From Thalassotalea_B piscium_A (GTDB taxonomy: Bacteria > Pseudomonadota > Gammaproteobacteria > Enterobacterales > Alteromonadaceae): a DNA stretch of 64,000 bases. Of this stretch, positions 26,858-33,972 are shown in pieces; position 1 is the first letter of the stretch; every line of letters starts with the position of its first letter. The position numbers were made by a program, and so were the translations under genes. Below the pieces are notes generated by a model. The model had not been told where the DNA came from. It saw nothing but the letters and a program-made list of their open reading frames with translations, and did not search any database. The stretch is taken from assembly GCA_049347715.1 (NCBI GenBank), contig CP186339.1:1674001-1738000 (forward strand), written 5' to 3'.

Positions 26858-26934
26858 CAAATAACAGTTGGTTTTTGCTCCTTCGTCGCTTATTTTAACC
26901 AACTGTTATTTGCCTTTTTGTGGGGCGTTAGCTG
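26858..26934 (+). other. attC6, right part
   Basis: AAATAACAGTTGG paired with CCAACTGTTATTT around a loop, ending GTGGGGCGTTAGC (crossover G26927). Confidence 0.8.
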
Positions 26935-26958
26935 CCAGTTACAGGTCAAGGATTAAAC

Positions 26959-27294
26959 ATGCTTAAATCAAAACGAGCAGGCAGAGTGCCTGTTTCAACA
27001 AAAAAGACGTTTTGCGTACCATTCAATATCAAACAAAATGGGCGTAAGGGATACAAGGTCAGTGAATGTCCAGTTAAGCCTGAGGTTAATTACACTCTGT
27101 CATTTTCAGATGCGTTAGAAAAGCTTAGGGGATATAAAGTGGCTGGTTGGCGAGACTACAGCTCTGGAAGCACCAAAGGTGCAAGGCAAGCAGTTGGCTG
27201 GATTACGGAATCTGATGCTAATAAATTACTCGTCGAAAAAGACGACCAAAAACGGGTCGTACTATTCGAATCACTTTCGGACGTCGTTGAGTAG
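26959..27294 (+). CDS. Cassette 7: small basic protein of unknown function
   Basis: A 111-aa soluble protein, basic at the N-terminus (KSKRAGRVPVSTKK) and with YKVAGWRDYSSGSTKGARQAVGWI in the middle. The W-x-D and G-W motifs suggest a compact beta fold. No family recognised and no membrane segment. ATG 26959 follows the cassette junction by about 30 bp. Confidence 0.6.
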   Translation: MLKSKRAGRVPVSTKKTFCVPFNIKQNGRKGYKVSECPVKPEVNYTLSFSDALEKLRGYKVAGWRDYSSGSTKGARQAVGWITESDANKLLVEKDDQKRVVLFESLSDVVE

Positions 27295-27295
27295 C

Positions 27296-27395
27296 AGCTA
27301 ACAAACCAAGTAAGCGGGACAATAACACGTGGGCTCCCGTCACTTCGTTCCGTATTATAGCCCACGTGTTATTGCCCCTTCTTGGGGTGTTAGGT
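27296..27395 (+). other. attC7
   Basis: R'' GCTAACAAACC, arms AACACGTGGGCT/AGCCCACGTGTT, R' GGGGTGTTAGG (crossover G27389). Complete. Confidence 0.87.
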
Positions 27396-27410
27396 TTCAA
27401 GGATCGACTG

Positions 27411-27747
27411 GTGCATATATTCCTAGTATTGGGATTGATTTTTTTCTCTTTAAACATTTACGCCTCTGATTGCTCTAAGTTTATGAGCACTAATATCGCC
27501 GAGATAAACAAACGTGATGTTGGTTTTAAGGATTCGTTATATACTGGTCTTCCTGTATTAAATGAACTTATATCTTCAGATTCATCTGAGGATATAATCA
27601 AAAATATTTTTTTCAGTCTATATCGGTAAGGATAAGGTTGAATTCATGGATGGTGTTATAAATTTACGGGAAAATAAATACTTTAATGGTCCTCATTCAT
27701 TAATTAATTATCAACCTAAAGTTGTTATTATTCAGAGTGATAAGTAG
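27411..27747 (+). pseudogene. Cassette 8: exported protein gene with a frameshift
   Basis: GTG 27411 with AAGGA 7 nt upstream starts a protein with a signal peptide (hydrophobic run, then YASDCSK). The frame stops at 27629. In the next frame the coding sense continues (SVYIGKDKVEFMDGVINL... to IIQSDK) up to a stop at 27747, just before attC8. The shift maps to a run of seven T at 27605-27613. A one-base slip there would join both parts into about 111 residues. It is either a true frameshift mutation or a sequencing error in the homopolymer. Function unknown. Confidence 0.6.
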
Positions 27748-27753
27748 TAGAAA

Positions 27754-27837
27754 TCATACAAGCTGTTCAAGCGGAAAAAAAACGCAGCGTTGGCTCGTTA
27801 CACGTGATTTCGCTCGCCCGTGTTTGCGGCGTTAGGC
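27754..27837 (+). other. attC8, degenerate
   Basis: Left box reads CATACAAGCT instead of xTAACAAG; R' is GCGGCGTTAGGC (crossover G27831). Inner arms are less symmetrical than in other sites, so activity may be reduced. Confidence 0.6.
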
Positions 27838-27865
27838 ATTTCTAGAGTTTGGAGTTTTAAAATAA

Positions 27866-28576
27866 ATGGGTGTACTTTTATTTAAAGGAATGAAGTCTGG
27901 TATTCAGGATGGTGATTTATCCGTCACTTTTGACGAGAATGGCCCAACAAGCTCTAACGTAATTATATCCACCTCATATAATATTTTACCTCTTTGGTTA
28001 AAAATCGCATATGACAATTTAAAAAGCTCTGAAAAAGCTAATAGGTTAGTATTATCAGATTGGTGTGATGACACTGAAAGACAAAAATCATTATTGATTG
28101 CTGAACTAACTCCCTCTATCCAAGTTTTTGTTGCTTGCGCCTGTGCTTTAGATGCCCTTTATGATCAATTAAAAGAGCATACGAATATTACTAGAGAGGA
28201 AATTGTTAACTGGAAAGAGAAAAGAACAGCGAGACATTCACAAATAGTAGAAGTAATCAGGCGTTCATATAAATTAGACAATCATTTTGTTCAAGCTGCA
28301 AAACTAAATATAAAATCAATTATGGATTACAGGGATAAGGTTATTCATTCTTCTCATGACATTAAGCATACCTGTACACGGCCTGATATACCCGTTTCAG
28401 TTGATTGGCGTTTTTCTGCATATAAATACACAAATGCTTTAATTGCTTGGAAACGTACAATGGAGTTATTTACTCTTTTGTACGATAAGAAATCCAAAAA
28501 TGAGAAAGTTAATGAGAATATGGAAAGTATTATTGAAGCATTAATTGAACTTAAGTTGGTCACAAAAAATGCCTAA
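27866..28576 (+). CDS. Cassette 9: helical protein with a HEPN-like motif
   Basis: A 236-aa, mostly helical, soluble protein. Around residue 160 it carries IMDYRDKVIHSSHD, with the R-x4-H spacing of HEPN RNases, preceded by a helix (FVACACALDALYDQL) that fits a HEPN core. No antitoxin partner is in the cassette. The similarity to cassette 4 is only in the motif and its helical setting. The stop codon overlaps attC9. Confidence 0.6.
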   Translation: MGVLLFKGMKSGIQDGDLSVTFDENGPTSSNVIISTSYNILPLWLKIAYDNLKSSEKANRLVLSDWCDDTERQKSLLIAELTPSIQVFVACACALDALYDQLKEHTNITREEIVNWKEKRTARHSQIVEVIRRSYKLDNHFVQAAKLNIKSIMDYRDKVIHSSHDIKHTCTRPDIPVSVDWRFSAYKYTNALIAWKRTMELFTLLYDKKSKNEKVNENMESIIEALIELKLVTKNA

Positions 28577-28678
28577 CAAACCAAGTAATCGGAAAAATAC
28601 TCACTGGCTGGCCAAAGCGTTTGCGTTTTTCGCTGCTTGGGTGCCAGTTTTATTTCATCATTGTTATGGTATTATATG
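28571..28678 (+). other. attC9 with altered right end
   Basis: R'' GCCTAACAAACC is normal, but the right end reads GGTATTATATG instead of GGCGTTATATG, losing the crossover G-TT. Arms ACTGGCTGGC...GTGCCAGT are partly retained. Probably inactive, which would lock cassettes 9 and 10 together. Confidence 0.6.
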
Positions 28679-28708
28679 TATCGATTTTTAAATTATAAAA
28701 GGACTTAT

Positions 28709-29218
28709 ATGAAACTAATAGTTATCATTATTGCGAGTTTACTGTTTCTAAATTTACCTGCCTATATTCAGGCTAATGAATTTATTATTTCTAATAAAAT
28801 TATTATCAAACACCTTCCTGCTAGCCAGATTGCCCACTCTGGTGAATTAATCATTTTTAAATATAAAAACTGGTCTTATACACACGAAGTGATCTCACCT
28901 GAAAACTTTATAGCTTCAGTGAATTTAACAGGATCCGAGCATCAATTTATCAAGGGTATCTTTGAAAAGACAGAAAGAGAAAAACTGCCTACTTGGCTTG
29001 CTGTACTTGCTGAAGATTTTGCTAATAAAATTATAAGTAATAATGAAAAATATCAAAAATTCAGTGTAGGTGATTCTACTGTTTATGGAGTATATAATTC
29101 TGAAGAGCAACATGGATTTATTTTTATTTTAGAAGAAAATTTAATACATAAACTTGATGTTTTAGGGACAAATAAAAATTATTCTGATTTTATTCAAAAT
29201 ATTATTAAAAGGAATTAA
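28709..29218 (+). CDS. Cassette 10a: secreted or periplasmic protein
   Basis: A 169-aa protein with a signal peptide (residues 1-22, cleavage near IQA-N). ATG 28709 has AAAAGGA 6 nt upstream, which is why the longer reading from 28637 (inside attC9) is rejected. The mature part is acidic and mixed alpha/beta. No family recognised. It is followed after 3 bp by a second small gene in the same cassette. Confidence 0.65.
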   Translation: MKLIVIIIASLLFLNLPAYIQANEFIISNKIIIKHLPASQIAHSGELIIFKYKNWSYTHEVISPENFIASVNLTGSEHQFIKGIFEKTEREKLPTWLAVLAEDFANKIISNNEKYQKFSVGDSTVYGVYNSEEQHGFIFILEENLIHKLDVLGTNKNYSDFIQNIIKRN

Positions 29219-29221
29219 ATT

Positions 29222-29548
29222 ATGGATTTAAGCCAAATAGAAAAACAAGACTTACGTGCTTTCTTAGTTACTGTGTATGGGGCACAGGCAAAAAGTTGGA
29301 GCATTAATGGTTCAGTATTTAATCATACTTACCAGATGCTACATGAATCTAGAAAATGCTCTGATTTAATGGAACTTGTTCCCAGACCAATGGCACCAGG
29401 ACAAGCACCAATTAAATATATAACAAAGAATGTGCGTGGAATCTTACTTCGAAAACTAAAAGATAATAAACAGCATTATAAAGTTTGTATCGGTACCTCT
29501 GCCCTTAAAGCTAAAACTAAGATTTATATGGCAGCTATGGGGTTATAA
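29222..29548 (+). CDS. Cassette 10b: small basic protein
   Basis: A 108-aa soluble, basic protein starting 3 bp after the secreted gene's stop codon, with AAAGGA upstream, so the pair is probably co-translated. It contains LRAFLVTVYGAQAKSW and KYITKNVRGILLRKLK. No family recognised. Two-gene cassettes are unusual and often carry functionally linked pairs. Confidence 0.6.
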   Translation: MDLSQIEKQDLRAFLVTVYGAQAKSWSINGSVFNHTYQMLHESRKCSDLMELVPRPMAPGQAPIKYITKNVRGILLRKLKDNKQHYKVCIGTSALKAKTKIYMAAMGL

Positions 29549-29643
29549 AACTGACAAAGCACTCTAACGAAAAAATTACAGTTGGCTCGCGCTCCACACA
29601 GTTTAGCGTAACTTTAATTTTTCATTTAAAACGGGGTTAGCTT
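29548..29643 (+). other. attC10, degenerate
   Basis: Left box CTGACAAAGC, inner ACAGTTGGCT without a good partner arm, right end ACGGGGTTAGC (crossover G29636). Weaker symmetry than attC2, 4 or 5. Confidence 0.6.
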
Positions 29644-29661
29644 TAAAATAAGGATAACAAG

Positions 29662-30147
29662 GTGAAATTTTTAAGATTAATACTTAGTTTTTTGTTTGTA
29701 ATATCAATAAATACATATGCAAATGAAGAAATAGATAAACTTACATTACCTATATTGGAATCAATTCACAAAGGGGAGGTTAGTAAATTATTTTCAATGG
29801 CTTTTCCAAAAGGAAGCCCAAGTAGAAGGTATTTTTCTGACTCTGATATTGAGCTATATGATACTAAGTTTCAGGGGAGTTTTCAGGCACTGGGTAAATC
29901 AAGCGGTTATTTTGAATATCTTCAATCTGAAATACCGAGTGTATTGGTACTAAAATATTACGTTATCAAATTTGATGTAGAACCAGTAGTTGTTAAATTT
30001 ACACTATATAAACAGAATGATAAATGGCGAATTAACGCTTTTGAATTAGATGATAAGCTTGATGATTACCTTGAGGAGTCAGCAAAATCTCGTCTAGGAG
30101 CTTTAGGGCACCAAGATATTCGAGCGAAAATTAAAGCTAACAAATGA
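29662..30147 (+). CDS. Cassette 11: exported small protein
   Basis: A 161-aa protein with a signal peptide (MKFLRLILSFLFVISINTYA). The start is GTG 29662 preceded by AAGGATAACAAG. The mature part (DKLTLPILESIHKGEVSKL..., KYYVIKFDVEPVVVKFTLYKQNDKWRINAFEL) has the helix-then-sheet pattern of small NTF2-like/DUF4864-type periplasmic proteins. Its last codons overlap the left arm of attC11. Confidence 0.6.
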   Translation: MKFLRLILSFLFVISINTYANEEIDKLTLPILESIHKGEVSKLFSMAFPKGSPSRRYFSDSDIELYDTKFQGSFQALGKSSGYFEYLQSEIPSVLVLKYYVIKFDVEPVVVKFTLYKQNDKWRINAFELDDKLDDYLEESAKSRLGALGHQDIRAKIKANK

Positions 30148-30148
30148 C
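30138..30148 (+). other. attC11, left arm only
   Basis: AGCTAACAAAT directly joined to GACTATGGCGTCAA, the right end of an IS110-group element. No right arm follows; the IS110 remnant and platform copy 2 occupy its place. Confidence 0.65.
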
Positions 30149-30260
30149 TATGGCGTCAAACCTTAATTGTTTATTCATTTTTGCGTCCCAGTAGACACTA
30201 TCTTTCATCATCGAACTAAGTGTTAAACGAGCTTTCTAATACACATATTATCGCTATTTT
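30149..30260 (-). mobile_element. IS110-family 3' remnant inside attC11
   Basis: It starts with the element end ACTATGGCGTCAA shared with the intact IS110 at 20472. On the minus strand it encodes the degraded transposase tail (KDSVYWDAK after a broken IRKLV segment) and then joins the intI stub. The rest of the element is gone. The right limit is approximate. Confidence 0.65.
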
Positions 30261-30332
30261 TGTGGCTTTTAAGGCGTAATGTTTAGCTCGGCAAAATTCT
30301 TTAATAGATGCCAGAAAAGGTGATTTTTCCAT
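30216..30332 (-). pseudogene. intI: Truncated intI stub, copy 2
   Basis: Same 23 intI codons plus IS110 tail as at 19248-19358. A one-base deletion (GTTAAACG for GTTATAACG) changes the final residues to ESSFNT before the stop. It cannot encode an active integrase. Confidence 0.72.
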
Positions 30333-30355
30333 AATACCTTCATAAATAAATGTGG

Positions 30356-30371
30356 CTGTGTTTTTATACAG
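30356..30371 (-). promoter_or_regulatory. LexA box of intI stub, copy 2
   Basis: CTGTGTTTTTATACAG, identical to 19382-19397 and 24 bp before the stub start at 30332. Confidence 0.72.
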
Positions 30372-30554
30372 GTATAATGGGTTTTATCAAAAATAACTAC
30401 TTTTTGGTCCTACTAAATATTTTTTTAAATCTCGTTTTGTTTTTTATGAATTTGTAAGTGGTTAATTTTTAGTAGAAATTTTTTTCCAAATAATATTTAA
30501 TAGGGTACAAGCAATTCTCGATAAAAGAATTCTCACTTTGTTTACGGAGAAGCA

Positions 30555-30668
30555 ATGAAAACTCAACCAAACAATGGATGTTTTATCTATTTAAATCAAT
30601 TATCTAGCTTACCTATAAAGTCAGCACTTCAAAAGAGTGTCTGGGACTTTATACTAAATGCTCGATAA
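30555..30668 (+). CDS. 37-aa ORF leading into attI, copy 2
   Basis: Identical to 19581-19694 including GGAGA upstream. It ends 6 nt before crossover G30674. Its exact preservation could reflect function or simply recent duplication. Confidence 0.45.
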   Translation: MKTQPNNGCFIYLNQLSSLPIKSALQKSVWDFILNAR

Positions 30669-30680
30669 TAAGCGTTAGAA
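30610..30680 (+). other. Second attI-like site inside the array
   Basis: Ends AATAAGCGTTAG with crossover expected at G30674. Divergence from copy 1 begins immediately after GTTAG, which marks the recombination boundary. The left limit is approximate. Confidence 0.65.
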
Positions 30681-30684
30681 AACT

Positions 30685-31296
30685 ATGGAGAGTACCGTGA
30701 GGCAAGTGTTTGTTTTATTAGTTTCATTAATATCATTTGATATATGGTCAGCAGAGGAAACAATTTCAAATAAACTTGCTGAGATAGTTAAATCTAAAAA
30801 AGCAATTAAATCTTCGAAATCAATTGAATTGGACGGATTTAAGTTAGAGTCAGTTAAAGCTAATGTACTCGGTAAAGATTTTGAACCCGATTCGACCACC
30901 ACGCATTTCTTTAATGTATCAAATCCTAATTCAGTCTCAATTAATATAGGAATAGATTCAAATTCCAAAAAATCATATGGAGCCGCTATTTTTCAAAAGA
31001 ATTCTGGTCAACCATATGTAAGCGTAAATGATACGGATGGTGATGGAGTATTAGATTTTTTAACTTATTCTGTTTTAAATGCTGAAGGTGTATTGATTTT
31101 ATCAGTTGAAGATTACGGCATGGATGGACAAGCAGATTTTAAATTGAATCTTGTTACCGGCGAAGCTTGGGTGTTCTGGAATAGTGAGTGGCGGGAGGCA
31201 ATTGGAGCTAACAACGAAAGATATATTTCTGTTAATGGTCGTAAGATCACTCTTAAAGATGCGCTTGATAAGCTTGGTCGAACTATAAGTCGTTAA
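30685..31296 (+). CDS. Cassette 12: exported protein with an EF-hand-like Asp-rich loop
   Basis: A 203-aa protein with an N-terminal signal peptide (VFVLLVSLISFDIWSA). The middle carries VNDTDGDGVLDFLTYSV, a D-x-D-x-D-G calcium-binding loop, echoed by SVEDYGMDGQADFKL. The N-terminal half has a charged helical segment (SNKLAEIVKSKKAIKSSKS). Probably a secreted calcium-binding protein; function unknown. It is first after the internal attI site, so it may have been inserted there most recently. Confidence 0.65.
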   Translation: MESTVRQVFVLLVSLISFDIWSAEETISNKLAEIVKSKKAIKSSKSIELDGFKLESVKANVLGKDFEPDSTTTHFFNVSNPNSVSINIGIDSNSKKSYGAAIFQKNSGQPYVSVNDTDGDGVLDFLTYSVLNAEGVLILSVEDYGMDGQADFKLNLVTGEAWVFWNSEWREAIGANNERYISVNGRKITLKDALDKLGRTISR

Positions 31297-31378
31297 AGTA
31301 GGACTTTTAACAGTTGGTTAGGTTCCGCTTCGCTTCACATTTTAACCAACAATTAAAAGCCTCTTAATGGGGCGTTGG
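31294..31378 (+). other. attC12
   Basis: Inner arms ACAGTTGGTT/AACCAACAAT and right end TGGGGCGTTGG (crossover G31374). The left R'' box is poor (GTTAAAGTAGG at 31292). The IS1111-group element begins only 4-6 bp after the crossover. Confidence 0.7.
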
Positions 31379-31550
31379 TATGACTCCCCATGTCAACGTA
31401 AACCATAAAAATCTTTGCCTTTTTTCGAGCCATAATTTTTCTCTTTTCAAGTTGAGTGATTTAACGCATAGAATGAAGCAAGTAATTTCGTCGGTTATCA
31501 TGCTGATATGACTACAGGCGTCCTGCCTTTCGCTTATCAGCTTGGCTGTT

Positions 31551-31712
31551 CAAAATTGTTCCTGACAATTTTGTCGTGGATTATTAACCTATTGGTTAAC
31601 AGCGCCTACCTTACTTACACCAAAGTGACACCTAATTTCAGTCTATGCTCGTGGTTCAATAGCCGCTAGGCTATTGCCATCCTAACGCCCTCGGTGGTTG
31701 TGCCACACCCGA
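31551..31712 (-). ncRNA. Candidate bridge RNA region of the IS1111-group element
   Basis: Within the non-coding end lies a series of hairpins: CAAAATTGT/ACAATTTTG (31551-31573), TTAACC/GGTTAA (31584-31599), CAATAGCC/GGCTATTG (31657-31676) and TCGG...CCGA (31691-31712). IS1111-group elements carry their guide RNA at this end. Exact boundaries and guide loops are not assigned. Confidence 0.45.
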
Positions 31713-31803
31713 TGCTTGACTCCATGCGCTAACTCAAAACTTTTTCTCATTTAATCTTTTCTCTTTTTCATGTTGTTGTCTTTATTTGCAACTCTCTTTT
31801 TGA

Positions 31804-32958
31804 TTATGCCGGTACCCTTGAAATACGTGTACTTGGGTCAATAGGCACTAATATTACTTCTCGTGATATCGCCCAAATATAAGCGACCATTTCACGGGCA
31901 ATGGCCGCAACAACTACATTACGATGCTTACCGCGTTGCATCAGACGCTGGTATCGTCGGCAAAGCCTTAGTTGGGCTTTCCAAGCAATATCAATAACGA
32001 CCTTAGGCAGCGTTTCTTGCCGCTTTTGTAGCTCGGTTGACACGTTTGCGTTGTGTTTATAGGTTTGAGCTCCTTCAATGAGTAACCGTCTTGCACGGCC
32101 ATTGCCACATTTAGTGATGCCGCCTTGTTTTCTGTTATCACCACTTGAGTTTTCTTTGGGGACTAACCCTAAGTAAGCCATGAGTTTTCTCGGGTGGTCA
32201 AAGCGTCTTAAGTCACCCAGCTCAGCAATCGTACCTACAGCAACTAAAAAACGAATACCTCGCATAGCCTGCAATGCTTGAACAACAGGGTAATACCGCC
32301 ACTGCTTAGCTTGATGTGCGAGCTCATTGACTAAGCGTTCAACACGTTTAATGCGCTCAGTAATGGTTTGTATCATTTCTTGTAGCACAATTTGTTGGCT
32401 TGGATGCGGTAAAACTAACTCAGTTAGCCAACGTAAATGTTGATTTGACCAGTTATCTTTTACCTTGCAGTTAATGTTATTACGTAAGAACAAACCTTTA
32501 AGTTGGAATTTAGCATCTTTTAAGTCTTTCATAGCCGTTTCTCTTGCCCTTGATAAGTCACGTATCGCTTCGTCTTCAGGCTCAGGGACATAAATTGGGG
32601 TTAGCTCCTCGTCTTTAAGGAGTTTGGCCAATTTCATTGCATCGCGTTTATCGGTTTTGACTTTATCCCCTGGCTTTTTAGGGATAAGCGATGGTGCAAC
32701 GACATAACAGCAATGACCTAAACTTGTCAGTAGTCGGTAAATCCAATAGCCACAGGGACCTGCTTCATAAACAAAATGCAATGTCGCATTGGGGTATTTA
32801 GATTGATATTGCCGAGCAAGTTTAGTGATTGCTGCTTTGGTTGTTTTAATTTTTCCTTGATGAACAGTTATTGCGCCACGTTGGTCTTCAATATGTGCTA
32901 CTTCTGTAGATACTTTATGGGTATCTAAACCAATAAAAATTATGTTATGTTTATACAT
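31804..32958 (-). CDS. IS110-family (IS1111-group) transposase
   Basis: A 384-aa protein. The DEDD RuvC-like domain shows FIGLDTHKVSTEVA, HFVYEAGPCGYWIY and KVKTDKRDAMKLAKLL. The Tnp2 domain has LQAMRGIRFLVAVGTIAELGD, MAYLGLVPKENSSGDNRKQGGITKCGN (catalytic Ser region) and RRLLIEGA. The C-terminus is intact. Only weakly similar to the 316-aa transposase at 20493. Confidence 0.95.
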   Translation of the reverse strand: MYKHNIIFIGLDTHKVSTEVAHIEDQRGAITVHQGKIKTTKAAITKLARQYQSKYPNATLHFVYEAGPCGYWIYRLLTSLGHCCYVVAPSLIPKKPGDKVKTDKRDAMKLAKLLKDEELTPIYVPEPEDEAIRDLSRARETAMKDLKDAKFQLKGLFLRNNINCKVKDNWSNQHLRWLTELVLPHPSQQIVLQEMIQTITERIKRVERLVNELAHQAKQWRYYPVVQALQAMRGIRFLVAVGTIAELGDLRRFDHPRKLMAYLGLVPKENSSGDNRKQGGITKCGNGRARRLLIEGAQTYKHNANVSTELQKRQETLPKVVIDIAWKAQLRLCRRYQRLMQRGKHRNVVVAAIAREMVAYIWAISREVILVPIDPSTRISRVPA

Positions 32959-33065
32959 GCTAGCCTCCGCTTTAGTTCATTAGCAAACTAATTATGGCTC
33001 TGATTTTTAAAATTAACCCACGACATGGAGGCTAGCCTCGTGGGGAGTCATTATGTCTATAACGC

Positions 33066-33845
33066 ATGGAGCGTGTCTTGGATTATTCGAGTTATTCAAA
33101 TGAAGAACTTAGGGATTGTCTCGCTAATATTGATCGAGATAAATATCCTGAACGGACTTTATTAATTGAAACTGAATTAAATAAAGTAAATAGAAATACG
33201 GCTGAAGTTAAGCAAGCCGAAAATGAGGAACAAGAAAAATCAGAAGTTGAATTAATAAATTTATTTCTTCCTATTATTCTACTTTTCTTTGGTGTAGTTA
33301 TTTTACTTACAACATATTTTGATTGGCAAAGTGGTGCCGCGACAGGCAAGCATACAACCTTGTTACGCTCTGAGAATTGGGAGAAATTTGATTTCTTAAT
33401 TGGAGTTAGAATTTTATTAGGTTTTGGTTTTTTTAGCGGGGCAGCATATACATTTTTTAATAAAAATAAATTGCCACATAGCAAGGATTTTAGCGAAGAA
33501 AAACAAATTGAGTGTAAGCCAATAGATCACTCTCAGCAGTTAACTAAAATTTTCAAAGTATATTTCCCTTTGCTTTTTGTATTTAGTTTTATTTTCTATC
33601 AATATTATCGCTATAGTATCGATACAATCGAAATATATGTAGTTTCAAAAGATTCTGAATGGGTTGAACATTGTACTGATAACGGGTGCGTAGAATTCCT
33701 TAAGTTTACTATCAAAAGCAAAACTGAATCTTTTACAACGAGCGAAGAACTCTTTAACCAATTAGAACCTAAAAATACATATTTAGTTGGCACTAAGGGT
33801 TGGAATTCATTTGGAACAAATCGTAAACTAATTCAAGTATATTAG
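33066..33845 (+). CDS. Cassette 13: membrane protein with 'YPERT' N-terminal motif
   Basis: A 259-aa protein. The N-terminal 40 residues are YSSYSNEELRDCLANIDRDKYPERTLLIETEL, a helical motif also found in the protein at 34862. Three hydrophobic helices follow (about residues 62-82, 110-130 and 165-185), then a soluble C-terminal domain (DTIEIYVVSKDSEWVEHCTDNGC). Function unknown. ATG 33066 is 13 bp after the IS1111 end; the IS thus separates this gene from its attC12 junction. Confidence 0.65.
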   Translation: MERVLDYSSYSNEELRDCLANIDRDKYPERTLLIETELNKVNRNTAEVKQAENEEQEKSEVELINLFLPIILLFFGVVILLTTYFDWQSGAATGKHTTLLRSENWEKFDFLIGVRILLGFGFFSGAAYTFFNKNKLPHSKDFSEEKQIECKPIDHSQQLTKIFKVYFPLLFVFSFIFYQYYRYSIDTIEIYVVSKDSEWVEHCTDNGCVEFLKFTIKSKTESFTTSEELFNQLEPKNTYLVGTKGWNSFGTNRKLIQVY

Positions 33846-33854
33846 GTAATGCGT

Positions 33855-33951
33855 TATAACAAGCTGTTAAACAAGGACAAAAACAGTTGGTTTTGCTCCT
33901 GCGTCGCTAATTTTAACCAGCTATTTTTGTCCGCTTAAGTGGGCGTTAGCA
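33855..33951 (+). other. attC13
   Basis: R'' TATAACAAGCT, arms AAAACAGTTGGTT/AACCAGCTATTTTT, R' GTGGGCGTTAGC (crossover G33945). Complete. Confidence 0.88.
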
Positions 33952-33972
33952 TTAAATATAGGTTCATTTTTT

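Larger units (their letters stand above)
30172..30678. repeat. Integron platform repeat, copy 2 (inside the array)
   Basis: A 507-bp near-exact copy of 19197-19704 with the same intI stub, LexA box, 37-aa ORF and attI end GCGTTAG. Differences are confined to the left 60 bp. It is followed by a different cassette from the one after copy 1. Confidence 0.87.
31379..33053 (-). mobile_element. IS1111-group (IS110 family) insertion sequence next to attC12
   Basis: About 1.67 kb. Ends carry the inverted repeat ATGACTCCCC (31379) and GGGGAGTCAT (33044-33053). It encodes one transposase on the minus strand with about 420 bp of non-coding sequence beyond its stop codon, the layout of the IS1111 group, in contrast to the IS110-group element at 20470. 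It lies at the R' end of attC12, in line with the known attC-targeting branch of IS1111 elements. Confidence 0.87.

Noticed and set aside
28637..28708. Longer start of the cassette 10a gene
   Set aside because: It begins inside attC9 and hides the signal peptide; ATG 28709 has a good ribosome site.
30148..30674. One giant 530-bp attC between cassettes 11 and 12
   Set aside because: The inner part matches copy 1 of the intI-attI platform and an IS110 tail, so it is a composite rather than a long attC.
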